A DNA stretch of 64,000 nt, taken from Hydnum rufescens UP504. Lineage: Eukaryota; Basidiomycota; Agaricomycetes; Cantharellales; Hydnaceae. Within the stretch, counting starts at the first letter, position 1, and each line of letters begins with the position of its first letter. The notes below the pieces were generated by a model. It was not told the DNA's origin, ran no database searches, and saw only the letters and a program-made list of their open reading frames with translations. Below are positions 9,713-21,625 of this stretch, piece by piece. The stretch spans positions 177,560-241,559 of the forward strand of contig MU128982.1 of assembly GCA_014904985.1 (NCBI GenBank), written 5' to 3'. A program made the position numbers and the translations under genes.

Positions 9713-10570
9713 GCTGACACAGGTGAGGGGATATTTGGCTCTGGAATTCAAACATGCCCATGAATTATACTGTAGATATGATAATGTGTACAAATAATGA
9801 ACAGTTCTCCACTTCTGATCATGTTGACAATAAGCAGACAATTCTGTTAGTTTGGTCATATCCAAACTAAGGAGTTGGGAGGAACTGGAAGGTGGAGGAG
9901 GCTCCAGGTCCAATGGATTAGCCCAGTCTGTAGGACTAAGGCCATTTTGTATAGCCTGACAAGTTAGTAGTTCTTGAAGGGAAAGAGTTTCTATGCCAAC
10001 AAGGGCAAAGTAGGTGGGCTTAGTCATTAAGACTGGGGTTTTACAGTGTGTAGTGTGTAATCTGTAAGTCCATGACTCCATGAGATGGACAGATGATAGT
10101 GGTAGAAAAGATACATTACCCAGGCATTGCCACAGCTCTTTCCATACAGGCTATATGACTAAGGAAGACTATGTAAAAAAGGGGCAATTCCTGGGGCAGC
10201 ACCAAACTCCTCTGTGAGGAGAAGCTTTCCACCAGTTTGGGTTTAGAAAGCTATAGTAAATCTACTTAAAAGAATGAAGTCACCTCATGGCTTAAGGGAT
10301 CTATAACACCACTAACAAATTCCATGTCAACAAGACATATTGAAAACCCCAGTCTCATTGAATATGGGCAGGGAGCTTCTTGTCACATGCTGACATAGCA
10401 GACATCCAGTTAGTTGTGCATGTCTCAGGCAGATTGTCAAGGGTACTGGCACCCCTGACTGGAATAGGGGCAGCTTTGTGGGATTTCCAACACATTGGAT
10501 GCTCTCCATGACAGGCCCTCACCACTTTTGAGCCACCATCACACAGTCCTTGGAGGGATACCATAGGCAT
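9542..10570 (-). pseudogene. Minus-strand coding remnants of a repeat, unidentified
   Basis: A 179-residue open frame (10081-9542) has a plausible first 120 residues (Leu/Thr/Ser-rich, with TDWANPLDLEPPPP); its last 60 residues are translated LTR sequence. Upstream, 10570-10355 encodes another fragment (AHPM-like HPMCWKSHKAAPIPVRG followed by ETCTTNWMSAM). Neither fragment matches a family I can name. The context of LTR-like and foldback DNA suggests remains of a transposon-carried gene. Confidence 0.3.
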
Positions 10571-10628
10571 TGGCAGGAGTGGTAGGATTTTGATATTTTC
10601 CAGCCTTGAATGTTATTTCTGAAAATTA

Positions 10629-10701
10629 TGGTGGAACCAGGGTTTGAACCTGGGACCTCCTGCCTTCTAGTCAGGTGCTCTACCAACTGAGCTATCCCTC
10701 C
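10629..10701 (-). tRNA. tRNA-like gene, anticodon loop CTAGAAG (AGA)
   Basis: On the minus strand a 73-nt sequence folds as a class I tRNA: acceptor GGAGGGA against TTCCACC (one mismatch), D arm GCTCAGTTGGTAGAGC, anticodon stem CCTGA/GCAGG (last pair A-G), T arm CCAGG TTCAAAC CCTGG. A run of four T follows at 10625-10622, as expected of a Pol III terminator. The loop centre reads AGA (Ser), yet the variable loop is short, unlike real tRNA-Ser. It may be a tRNA pseudogene, an altered tRNA or the head of a tRNA-derived SINE. Confidence 0.6.
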
Positions 10702-12051
10702 AGTTCTGGAGCTGGAACTTATTATCCAACATTGAAGTCAGCAATAGCATTTTGCATGTCTTCCTCAGTCCAGTGCTGAGATTTTGGACAGTGTCCCTTG
10801 CCCATAGTGAAAGCAGGGAGGGAGAGGAAGTTTGTTTACTTGTTGTGGCTTGCTTACCTTACATGGATCAAAATGCCCATCAATCTGATGGCCTTCATCA
10901 CTGAGCCTTGACACAAGAGATGCCCATATTCCACCCAGAGATAGTCAAGAACCTTCCTCATGTCAAACAAACAGTTTTATCACTGTGAGGGGGCCCCAGG
11001 CCTGGTGAATCCATTTATGGGCATTCAAAATGAGTGAATTTTAATATATTTCAGGACTGATTCACTTCATGAGCAAGCAATTTTGCAGTTTCTACACATT
11101 TTTTTGCTCAGGGTCCTAGACACCTTCCATGTGCATCTACAGTATGAATTTGGAGAGCAACGGAATAGAATTGGGGGCTCTAGGAGGGCAATGGCAATTA
11201 GTAGGGTCTGGCAACGGCAGTGATATGTAATAGTACTTCCGCTGCAAACCCAAGTTACCCAATAGTACGAGGCAGCTTCTGCCACTTTCCCACCCTCATA
11301 CTAGATTCAATTCTCGCCCTTCGAGTAATGCCAGGTCTTCCTGCCGAGCATCCCGACCCTCTTGCGGACAAATTGTTTCCGACATACAAATCTTTCCGCT
11401 ATCCTGCACCTCTTCCTGCTCTAGGACCCAATCCCGAGAGTACTTCCATGGACAATGAAGCCTACTGACAGGGAGGCGCTTTTTTCGCAGTGCTCGGGTC
11501 GCATTTGCATTGAGTGGTGACCTTGCAGATTTGTGGGCTGATCCAGGACCCCAGGTCAGCAGGTGTCATGTGTAATCATTCTAGGAGGACTGGTGATCCG
11601 GAAGCGCTCATCTCCGACGTGCTCCTGAGGAATCTTTATTCTGCCAGTGACAGCGGCACAATACAGGAGATGAAAGCCGTATGATCTGCAGGTGATAAAA
11701 CTATTGCCAGAGAAAAGACGGAGCGCCCCAATTATATTCGTCTAAGAGGTCCGCCCTAGGCACCTAGCCATTACCTTGTAGGTACCACCCAACGTGGTAG
11801 ATAAGAGAGATGTCTACCACCGGCGTAATCACTATGTTCAATTCAATTCAGGGTCCTTCCAGTATAGTAAGCTCTGTGAGGGTAATTTTTTGACATTTTC
11901 CCCACTGAACGATCCACAGTGCCAGTAGTACAATTTAGCACCCCGGACATTCCCATCCGCAAGCTGTCAACTATGGACACATACCTCAAATAAAAACACC
12001 AAAAATGCGACGTTCTCACCCCATTTCGCCTTCGCCTTCTCTTCGACCTAG
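10702..12051. other. Intergenic, transition from repeats to gene space
   Basis: No gene is supported. Composition changes near 11,050-11,300 from AT-rich repeat sequence to the more GC-balanced sequence of the rest of the window. The last 150 bases, including the TC-rich tract CGCCTTCGCCTTCTC near 12,030, are a typical fungal core promoter/leader for the following gene. Confidence 0.5.
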
Positions 12052-14166
12052 GTGGATGCAGTGATGGGCCCTAACGGTCTCCAACGCAAAACTACACCTC
12101 CCAAGGACCCAAAGGTCTTCGGGGTGCCGATGCCTCCCGCACCGGCGTCGGAAAACGGCCGCACCCTTGTCCTCTGTTTTGACGGAACATCAAATGAATT
12201 TGATGGCACAAATACCAATGTTGTTAAGCTCTTTTCCTTTCTCGAGAAGGAGAGCCCCAAGCAGCATGTCTACTATCAGGTCTGTCTCCTTTACCGTACC
12301 AATGCTAATGCCTCCCCAACACTCACGGCTCCCCAGACTGGCGTTGGAACTTACATTGGCCCCGGTTTCATGAACCCTGTCGGAAAGTGGATCGCAAAGA
12401 CTGCCGACTTGGGGGTTGCGTGGTATCTCGATGCGCACATTATGGGTGGCTACAGATTCCTCCAGACTGTTTGGCAACCAGGCGACAGAATCTGTGTGTC
12501 GACTCTTGTATCTCGTCGAGGCCCCTTACTCAGCATTCACCCAAATTGCCAGGCCTGTTTGGATTCTCTCGTGGTGCATACACTGCCCGTGCTCTTGCAG
12601 GCATGCTGTATAGAGTATGACATCTCCCATCCCGCCGTCGCCTTCCGTTATTGCCAATGTTGAAGCATATCTGATTGCAGGTTGGCCTTCTACCTCCCGA
12701 AATGCCTGAGCAGGTCGATTTCGCGTACTCGATCTTTAAAGCGGGGTAAGGGTATCCTTTATGATCATATGGTTTTCTGTTCTTATAATTTCTATATGAA
12801 GGACGCAAAGGTGACATCGTCGAGTAATATCAATCAGGGAGAATTCGGAATAACCCTCTCCTTTCACAGTGCCGCGTATAAACGTGCCTTCTCTCGCACG
12901 GTCACGATCGAATTCCTTGGAGTGTGGGATACTGTCTCCTCCGTCGGAGGTGTTATTCCTCGGGTCCTACCGTTCTCTGCCGACAATCACATCACCAAGA
13001 CCTTCCGACATGCGCTCGCCTTGGATGAGCACCGTGCGAAATTCCGTTCCAACACTTGGCATCTTACTATCGATCCTGAGACCGAACACCACCCCGCAGA
13101 CGGGCCACAGCCCGGTATAATACGTGCTGTGTGGCATAAGTTCTCCCATATGAATCATCGGAGCGTTGTGAAGCATGAAGCGGCACTTGACGAGGAACGC
13201 TTGGAACTGGATATCGAGGGAGGTCTCATAGACCGACCCCCTACGGACGTCAAAGAAGTTTGGTTCCCTGGATGCCACTGTGGTAAGTGTCGACTGTATT
13301 CATGATTTTCCCCGCTTAGGGCCCTTATCTTGATCACTGTTCTCAGATGTTGGGGGAGGCAATGCACCTGACAAGGACAAGTATGCACTTGGCGAACGTT
13401 CCCTTGCGCTGGATGATCAAAGAGATCCTCGTTGCGGACCCCGGGATCATCTTCCGGCCATCCGAAATGGCCCGCCACGGTATCAACTATGACCACCTCG
13501 TCGCCTTCGCTGACGCCCAGAAAGCCCAATGCGAGCCGCAAAGATCGAATCTGATTCGATCGAAGCCCTCAAACGCGCAGAAGCCGAGGCGATCCTGCAG
13601 CACCAGAGGGATGCCACAGCACGCACCGTGGTGGATGGCGGGCAAGAGTGCGAAGCGGAAAAGCCTGAAGTGAATGGACATGACACAGCTCCAACCGCCC
13701 AGCCAGACAAGCAGAAAACGAGGTGGTTTAAGGATGCCGTCAGCCCTATCACTGACGCGTTAGTTACAACGCCAGGCTGGTGGCTCCTGGAGATCCTTCC
13801 GTTTATTGATTCGAAGCAAGATCAGCACGGCCACTGGACGAGCTATGTTCGGTATGCGTGACTGTTATCTTTCTTTGTGCATAGTATCTTGATCACTTTC
13901 ACTGATCACTTCAGCATGTAACCGCGGTCGACCCCGAGATATTCCTAAACCACCGGACCACTCGAATCCCAATTCGAAACATAACGACAGTAACAAGGGT
14001 GTCAATATCTCCTGATGCGCCTGCGCTTTTCCACCTTTCTGTCAAGCAACGTATGCAGTCGCCAGAATGCAACGTTGCGACCTGGCGCTCCCTTTGGCGG
14101 AAGAAGAACAAGCCATACAAGCCCAGAGCTTGGCCTAAGACTGGCGATCCCGTCTATGTGGAGTGA
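12052..14166 (+). CDS. DUF2235 alpha/beta-hydrolase family protein (frame-disrupted)
   Basis: Family of predicted alpha/beta hydrolases related to bacterial Tle1-type phospholipases; the role of the fungal members is unknown. The start (12052) leads into RTLVLCFDGTSNEFDGTNTN, a hallmark of the family. Exons 12052-12279, 12337-12493 and 12553-12614 join cleanly and give DRICLFGFSRGAYTAR, the GxSxG nucleophile elbow. Later exons give VEFLGVWDTV-like VTIEFLGVWDTVSS, EVWFPGCHCDVGGG and, at the end, WPKTGDPVYVE then stop. The junction near 12,740-12,870 is unresolved. The 3' half needs three single-base corrections: one extra G near 13,391, one missing G near 13,533 and one extra T near 13,920, which creates MSTOP before NRGR. 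Either a recent pseudogene or sequence errors. Confidence 0.75.
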
Positions 14167-14626
14167 TTCGATTCTTGCGGAAGGGGTGTGTTTGAATACT
14201 TTGATTTCGTCCTTTCTCTCTCCATTGTGCATCTTAATATTTATCTGTCCCTTCGTTCATTATACCGACGATCTGATCTCCAAACCTCGTATTCATTCCA
14301 ATATCTTTAATGGCCTTCCCTGGACCCCTGGTCTACAACTTGGCCCGCTACCCACCCTCCTTATTTTACTACCGCACTCGTTGGATCGAGCTATTGACCA
14401 TCGTGCCCACGAAGTTAAGCGATGATTTTCTTGACTCCTTACGTGTAGATACGTGTGTATGCATGACCCTGCCAGGTCAATGACTTTACGAATTGATTCA
14501 AACATCGTACTTTCAGTCGGACTCTTTCTCCAATCAGTTGAGCAGGGGGTGGCTATATATATCTCGTGCTCAGGCCCGATGGACAAGCAAGTCCGGAAGG
14601 TTTGGTGCATGGCGAGCTGGAACATA

Positions 14627-14875
14627 CGGTTTTCGGGGTCTCCCTGTCTTCAGGGGCTCTAAATAAACGAAAATATATCCCCAGCTCTGCGAGGACGAAG
14701 CTGGTTCCATAATTGCATTCCTCATCGGACATCTTGCATGTGCCCACGGCAGCATTCGGGAGCCATACGATTTTCGGGAGTCTCCTCATCTTCATTCAGG
14801 GGCTCCACGTGGCCCCCAGCTCTCCGAGGACGCTGAGCTGGTTCCATAACGCATCCCTCATCGGACGTCCTGCAG
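14627..14875. repeat. Two ~110-nt direct repeats, period ~142
   Basis: 14,627-14,740 and 14,768-14,873 share TTTTCGGG, TCTTCAGGGGCTC, CCCAGCTCT, CGAGGACG, GAGCTGGTTCCATAA and CCTCATCGGAC. They lie in a gene-free stretch downstream of the DUF2235 gene. Origin unknown. Confidence 0.75.
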
Positions 14876-14943
14876 ATCTTCCCGACCATAGGTCCTCTAG
14901 AGCATATTATACTTTCATCTAAATATTCCTCCCGCTTCGATTA

Positions 14944-15408
14944 TCAGTTGATGCGAAGCACATGGTAGGCCATTGCCATTGGCATCCCAGTCACTTGCAA
15001 TGACCCGGGTGAGTTAGTTCCTCCAAAGTGTTGAACGGTATGAATGGGATACAAGTACACTGTCTTCCACGGAATCATGCCCCGATGAGCCTCATCGGCG
15101 GACTCTAATGAGAGTTTAGGCGCCGAACCCGTCGACCAAGATTGATGATATCTTTCCGTAATGTGGGCGCACGCATCTTGAGTACATGCGAAATGCGGCG
15201 GCATCACTTTCAATTTCTCGGGGTGAGAAACGATCGACCGACGGTGTCCTTTTACCCCCGGATCGAGTTTGCACACAGGTACATGTTTTTTGGCCAGATT
15301 CAGTGACCTGGGATACCGGCTAGGGGTGTGAGAATTACGCTCGTATCGGTAGACGGGGGTATAATCTAACGGGGGGCATACACGATGAATGTAAATATAT
15401 GAGGACAA
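14944..15408 (-). CDS. Possible hypothetical protein
   Basis: A 154-residue open frame without introns containing CKLDPGVKGHRRS and HFACTQDACAHITERYHQ. It resembles no family I know, and the start has no supporting context. Its length in a region without other coding signal is the only argument, so a random open frame is quite possible. Confidence 0.2.
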   Translation of the reverse strand: MSSYIYIHRVCPPLDYTPVYRYERNSHTPSRYPRSLNLAKKHVPVCKLDPGVKGHRRSIVSHPEKLKVMPPHFACTQDACAHITERYHQSWSTGSAPKLSLESADEAHRGMIPWKTVYLYPIHTVQHFGGTNSPGSLQVTGMPMAMAYHVLRIN

Positions 15409-15652
15409 TGGGGAGAGAGAGAGAGAATCTGATTTGTATACCGCGTATGCGCGGGAGGCGCCGAGAGCGATTTACTGTACCTAACTACATGTGGTGACAG
15501 TAAGGGGGCTGCAAGCGGAAGAGGAGAGTGGAGCCGGGGTGAATTGATGTCACATCACGTCACAAAATTTTGTCTCTTCCCTTTGGATCCGAGGGCTCGC
15601 TCACGTAGTCTTGTATGAGGAAACGCTGTTTCCAAACATCACCACACACCCG

Positions 15653-16826
15653 ATGTCGCAGCCACTTCCCCAAAACCCAGGAAATTTCCCGAGTACTCAT
15701 TTCAGGTATCCAGCTTGGCAACGGCTCTTGATCCATGAAAGGGATGTCAATGCGATGAACGCGAGAGTGCTCGGTTATCTCCTTATGTATATGCCCTCCA
15801 GCGCCCCCAGCGGAGCCGCCAAGCTTGCAGGAGAGATAATGGATTGCGAAGATGAGGCTGCTCTGGATACTCTCGCCAAGCATATAATTGATAATTTTGT
15901 GCGTGTCTGTGAGTCGACTGAAGCCAAGATGCAACACGCAAATGTTCTGATCCTCCCTCCCTTTCTAGTCAGGACTGGACGCATGGGACGGACACCCGTC
16001 CATTCCGACCATCCTTCGAGACCCTCATTTGACAGGGATTGGGCAAACAATCTTGCCGAGGTTAGGGAAGCGCCTGTAGATCACGCAGACGCAAAGCGGA
16101 AGGTATGTTCCCTTGTTGCTGCTTGATCAATCTGAAACATCTTCAAGGCTCTTGTTCGGGATAATTACCGATGCATGGTTAGCGGCAGGGTTGACCTAAA
16201 CTGTGCGATCCTTGGATTGACAGAGACGGACGACAATACCGCTGCGGCTCACACGCACGTAGCACACATCTTCCCTCAAACGCTCGGTACAGGGCATGAA
16301 AAAATAGCCAAGGTATATTAAACAGGTTCTGCCCCTTGGAAGACTCTTATCTCGGCGTCCGCTTGCCTAGAAAGAATGGGTAGTAACAGTTTGGACCGTA
16401 ATGGAGCGATTTGGCAATATCTCCCCCGCGTTTCAACGAGATCTGCACGGACCCAAAATCCACGCCCTTGACGAATGTCCTTACCTTAGATTCGAATGTT
16501 CACGAGGCGTTCGACAGTCTAAGGATATACCTTGATCCCATTAGTGAGGTTAGTGTCCTTCTTCCCTCCACCTACATGCTGCTTCTAGTAGTCCACTTTC
16601 AATTCGCATCTAGATTCCGAACGGATATCGTTTGGGCGCTTTCCCTGAGCGCGTCCTTACATTGCTTGGCCTCCCAAATAGCATCGTGTTCAAATCCTCT
16701 GATCCACACCTTCCACTCCCGAACCCACGTTATCTCGAGCTACACGCGGCCGCCGCGAAAGTAGCCCATCTCTCGGGTACCGCTGACTACATCGAGAAGA
16801 CTCTTCGCGATCTTGGAGACAGTTAG
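15653..16826 (+). CDS. HNH endonuclease-domain protein
   Basis: Mushroom genomes carry many such single-domain proteins; their targets are unknown. I start at the first in-frame ATG (15653, MSQPLPQNPGNF). Exon 1 ends at 16102. Exon 2 (16148-16312) encodes ALVRDNYRCMVSGRVD and AHTHVAHIFPQTLG, the conserved Cys/His region of the HNH domain. Exon 3 (16371-16548) reads EWVVTVWTVMERFGNISP then, after removing one G near 16,473, NVLTLDSNVHEAFDSL with the catalytic-type N/H pair. Exon 4 (16614-16826) encodes the C-terminus, including AAAAKVAHLSGTADYIEK. Introns are 45-65 nt. Without the correction the protein would end shortly after the shift. Confidence 0.8.
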
Positions 16827-19568
16827 AGTCCTGTCGGAAGATGGATCATCAGCAGAGCTGTTGAAGTCGGCTACTGCAGATATCTGTGTATTAAACTTTG
16901 GAAATGTGCCTCTCGACATTCGAATGTGTCGAGTACATTTTTCTCTATGAAGTCTCGCAGTGAAAGGGTCGAGATTAGGCTGCAGCCAACTGAGGGATCT
17001 AATGTGGTCGCTATGTGCCCATGGATGTGACAACGAGGATAGTGAGTTCAAATTTATAACACAATGATGCTAAGCACGATGGGCCCGTGAATGAAAACAA
17101 TCAGTGGATGGCTCCCAAGAGAACCAAGACACTTCCCAAATGCTCACAATTAGGCCTTCACAATACATCACCGCTCCTGCATATACTTTTGCAATTTTAA
17201 GCGTATGGACTGTCTGACACCCTTCCAATCAGCGCGTGCGTCCTCGAACCTCTCGATCCGCAGGTTGAGAGGCCACGAATCTTGTGCTCTTATCCGGCGT
17301 TCGTCAAGTGTCTGAGAAGTGACGGAGGAGGCGGGGAATTTATCGAGGCAGGCCGATCGATCGTCCTTGCTTTTGGAACGGCAGTTCGGGGGAGTCACTC
17401 GTACCAGGGATACGCGCGTGTAGTCGCATTTTTTCGGTTGGCTGTTGGCTCTAGGGCCCCGGCAATTGCCGATGTACCGCCACTTCCGCGAGGTGCTGCA
17501 CCTCTCAGAACCCAGCAGAACCCGAATGCTAACAAGGAGCATCCAACCGACAGACTGATGTCTCTGGAGAATGGAATGGTGTGTGGGGACTCAACTAAAG
17601 GCTCACAGACTGACATCGCCGGTTGCCCACGCGAATAATAGGAAAGTCGCCTGTAATTCCGAGTCTTCATGGACTCGTTTTTGGAGCCCGTCGTGGCCAG
17701 GCGCGAGCGTTTACGCTATCAGGCCCCGGTCTTTTGGCTCGGAAATGCTAGAAACCATCGCCCTCGGCGGACCCAACGTGAAGCTGGGGACTGAAAAGGG
17801 GTTTCTTCTCACTGCATAAGCCATGGTTCTCCTCTGTAGCTCGTCTATTTCCGTGGCATTATGGCAATGATGTAGATTGCCCATCTACACGAAAGCTAAT
17901 CGAATTTTTCCGCGACCCTTGTACCTATCCAATGCCCTTGGAGATCTGGAAATCGTCTCTTCACCAAACGAAGGATGATCCGAGCTCCATGGGCATCGTC
18001 ATGCTCTCCGTCCATGGGGTCTTCTCTTTCCCTTGAAGTCTTGGACCCACCCTCAATTTGGTGCCAGGGGATATTCGTCCTCATTTAAGTCGTAGTCTGT
18101 ACTGGCCCGCTCTCCACGGTCCACATTCCCTAAGAAGGGGCTGTCGCGATTCCGCTCCCGAATCTGGACCCCGTCCATTTCGATTGCCTCGAGCATTCAC
18201 ATTTCATTGTTCGCCGCATCTTGTCGCACCTGAAAATAACATTACTCTTGCTGGAACCTACAGCGCCTCCAATCTTGCACAGCACTCATGCAGGCCAAAT
18301 ACATTGCTTCCGTCGAGAGCGTTATAAATTGCTCCTATGTTCACCAAACACTGTCTTCTTTCTTTGTTTGAAGTCCATCCGAAGACGCAAACATAGCCCC
18401 CATCGTCATGCAGGAGCCTCCGGTCCTTTCACGACTCCTCGGACCAGGCGATGACTATCTTTCTGGGTACGGGAGTGGAGGTTAGGCGAGATTTCGAAGT
18501 TTCTTGTCCTTCGTGAGTGTGAGGGCCCAGGCAGCCTGGAAATGCGCTATGCCCCCGCTGAAGGCCTTCTGCAGAGATTCCATGTTCCGGGTCACCAGCG
18601 ACAACCTCTGCCCCAAGGGCTTTAAGATTGCGACGAGTGTTAATGTGGAGCTCGATGTACATTTGCCAACCTTATGCTTTCTTAGCGTTGGTATCCCTAC
18701 TGAGTGCTCGAGCGGCGAATCGTTCAAATTTGAACCGGGGTGCGGAGACATGTCCAACCGAGTTGCCCGCTCCTCCTGTCTGCGATTATTATTATCTTTG
18801 TTCCGAACTGTGCCTGGGCTTCTCGGTGCGTGCCCATTGTGGTGTTCGGATCTCAGTTTCCTTCGCTGAGAGACATGAGACTTTCTTGACCTCGTATACT
18901 GTAAGCACGGATTGCTCGCATCCTCTCGCCCTTCCTTAGGGCATTAGGATGCTTCGCCAGAAGTACCCTAAGTCGGACATCAGGGTAGGGCCACTAAGAG
19001 TTTTGGAAAAGAAACCGAAGACAAGGTGGCAAAGATAGAGTGAACGCAAGGCTCAGAGGCATAGTCAGAACAGAACCGGGCGTCAGACGTGATAACCACG
19101 CAACATGTATGACGGATGGAGACATGCTGCTATACTTTTGCTACTTCGCTAGTACCTTAGTGGGATCTGGGTGAAGAATACGAACGACTCGCATCTGCTC
19201 TGCTCTTCCGATTACAGTACTCCAATCGACTTAATGGCCTCTTTAAATCCATGGGTATATAGAGTCCTTATTGTGGATGTGTAATTTGAGATAAATCTTT
19301 ACAAACCGCCGCTGGATGTAGACCAGCTTTTCTCGCATAGGCTTTATTTAGGATATTTCTTTGTTCTCCAAGCGGAGTTATTGTGGAACGAGGATTCACG
19401 GTAACTGCCGGCGGTGAGTATTTTTTCCTTTTGTGGGCCACCTTGCTTTACCCTCGTGTTTGTTGAAGGTCTCCCCACAAAAAGAGCGGTCAGCTCGTTT
19501 TTCCTACCCGCTCCTGCTTCTCGATATCTTTTGCTCATAGCTTTGCATTTCCTCACTTCTTTCTCAAA
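16827..19568. other. Long gap without a confident gene
   Basis: Several mid-length frames occur on both strands. The one most like coding is on the minus strand, 17542-17168, whose last 35 residues (WPLNLRIERFEDARADWKGV and a basic helix) look protein-like. Others (18662-18429 and 18757-18482, minus) lack family features. No introns or conserved motifs join them, and I cannot support a gene model. Confidence 0.35.
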
Positions 19569-21255
19569 GTGGCGTCTATCCAGTTCAAGGCGACCTCAGA
19601 TATTCCTCCCCGACCTTCCGCACCCCCTCCAGTTTCTATTCCATCTTCCTCTAGCTCTTCATCCCCTAGCACACTCAGAAGCGTAACGGCAACCCCTGGC
19701 CCAAGGACAGTTCCATTACACATGGCTAATCCATCGTCAGGTCGTGAGGGGAGAGATCGGGAGGGCCGAGAAGTGCGTACCTCGTCGTCATCTAATCGAC
19801 ATAATCGCACAATCAGGTTCGCATCAGTGGAACTCCCAGGCATCCTTGGACTCATTTTTTTTGCCTGAATATTTAGCTCGACAACGCTCTTGTTGATCTT
19901 GTCTCTTGTGTTGGCAGTCCTGGCAGTATTGCTCTCTTTACCTTCTCGCGCGGCGGCGCCTTTGGACCAGCCGTCGGGTCTCCTATCCTACTTCTCCCCA
20001 AAGCGAAGTAAAGAACTCATCGCCCGAGAGTCAAGTGTTGCCCAGCGCGAGTCCGAAGTCGCACGTCGTGAGGCCGAGTTGCTCGGTGGATCCCCTGCCG
20101 GTCTGGTCATCCCCTCCTGTGCTCCCTGTGCACCACCATCTACCTCTATCTCCATCCTTACTTTCACTGCTCAGCCCATCGAGACTACCATCTTCCCCCC
20201 ACCTGCGGTTACTTCCACCGTTGTGCAAGAGGTAGTTCGTGAGGTAGAGACCGTCCCGAGCGTCCCAGATTATCGCCTGGAAGATCTCTATCAACGGGAA
20301 CATCGTGTATCCGATCGTGAAAAGGACGTTGGAAGACGCGAGGAGCTCGTTGGTCATAGGGAGTTGGATGCTGCTCGTCGAGAGAACTGGATCATGGAAC
20401 AGTTGCTGTAGGTGATAGCGCTTTCTGTCGTGGTGCTATCCTTACATTCATTTTTCAGGAATCTGGAGGATCGGGCTCCCATCGTCGAAGAGGAATACGT
20501 TTATGACGAGCCGCCATCGAGGCGCAAACCCAAGGTAGCCCCTCCTCCAAGCCTCTATGACTAAATCTTCTGCCTGTGGGGAGGGGAAGCGACAAGAGGA
20601 CAAGGGCTTGGAAACAAATCATTTCATCTTTATTCCCATAATACAAACATCCATGACCAAATATCGCGGCCTCTATTTATCTGCACGTGTCGGTTTTATG
20701 TATTTGATTCGTTCGTATGCCCTTCCCTCGCGTCCTCCCCGAACTGCTAAGCAGAACTTTTTTCTTCTCGTCTGGTTTGCGTCATCGTACTAAAGCTGTC
20801 CCTGGTTTTCTTAGGAACTTCCACCTCTACCACCCCCACCACCCCCAGAACCCGTTACGGTCGTAGAAACCGTAACATCCATCTCTACCCTGCTTTCGAT
20901 CTCATCCCAGCGTGTTACCGTCACTGTCCCTGAGCCTGCCGCAACACGCATGGCTGCTCGACCGGCGCCCGCTGATTCTTCTTCCACCGGTACTGGGCCA
21001 ACCCCCGGTCGCACCGCAGGTCCAAGGGCCGAAACAGTCTTCCAAGTTGTCGACGATGCCCCACCTCCGCCTCCACCTCCGCCCCCACCAGCCCCCAAGC
21101 GCCCGCAAGTTGTGGAAGTGTACGAAGACGAAGATGAAGACGACGATGACGAGGTGCGGACTGTTACGATTAAGAGGGGTCGCTCTGCAGCTACTGCCTC
21201 CACTCGCCCGCCTCCGCGAGCTTCACCTAAACGATGGTTCGGTGGGCGATTCTGA
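19569..21255 (+). CDS. Single-pass membrane protein with RE-rich coiled coils
   Basis: Four exons (19569-19816, 19877-20407, 20459-20534, 20815-21255) join in frame to about 431 residues. Order: a Pro/Ser-rich N-terminus; a hydrophobic helix LLLILSLVLAVLAVLLSL at about residues 86-103; a charged coiled coil (RESSVAQRESEVARREAEL); a Pro/Thr-rich linker; a second coiled coil (REHRVSDREKDVGRREEL); a polyproline tract, an acidic run (EDEDEDDDDE) and a basic end (KRWFGGRF). The first codon of the frame is GTG; either the ATG is split by an upstream intron (CAAAG/TGGCG at 19567) or the start is ATG 19722. Intron 3 is unusually long (280 nt). Function unknown; the topology suggests an ER, nuclear-envelope or plasma-membrane anchor. 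Confidence 0.7.
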
Positions 21256-21625
21256 TGGACGTTTCCCTTAATATCAACTTCTGACACTTGCTGGATCGGT
21301 GTGCGTTGTGATATTAATTAACGTTGTGCTTGCTCTAGCTACTTATGTGTTACGACACACCGTACACGAACTGCTTCTTTCACGCTCGCTTTTTTATGTA
21401 TACCTCTTAGGTAGTTGACGAATATCGAATGACAAAGCTGCTACATATATATCACTGTGACATACAGCGTTATGGATGGGTGGGGACCATTATAGTGCCT
21501 ATGTGCACCTGTCCACTGACCTCTACAGTTAACACATTAATAATGGGACAAAGAATTAGGCATCACATCTATAAGCTGGTCAAGCGCGGGAGAATTCTCT
21601 GCGTGCTCCATTTTCATCTGCATGA

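Noticed and set aside
20557..20793. 78-residue plus-strand frame
   Set aside because: It lies inside the 280-nt third intron of the membrane-protein gene.
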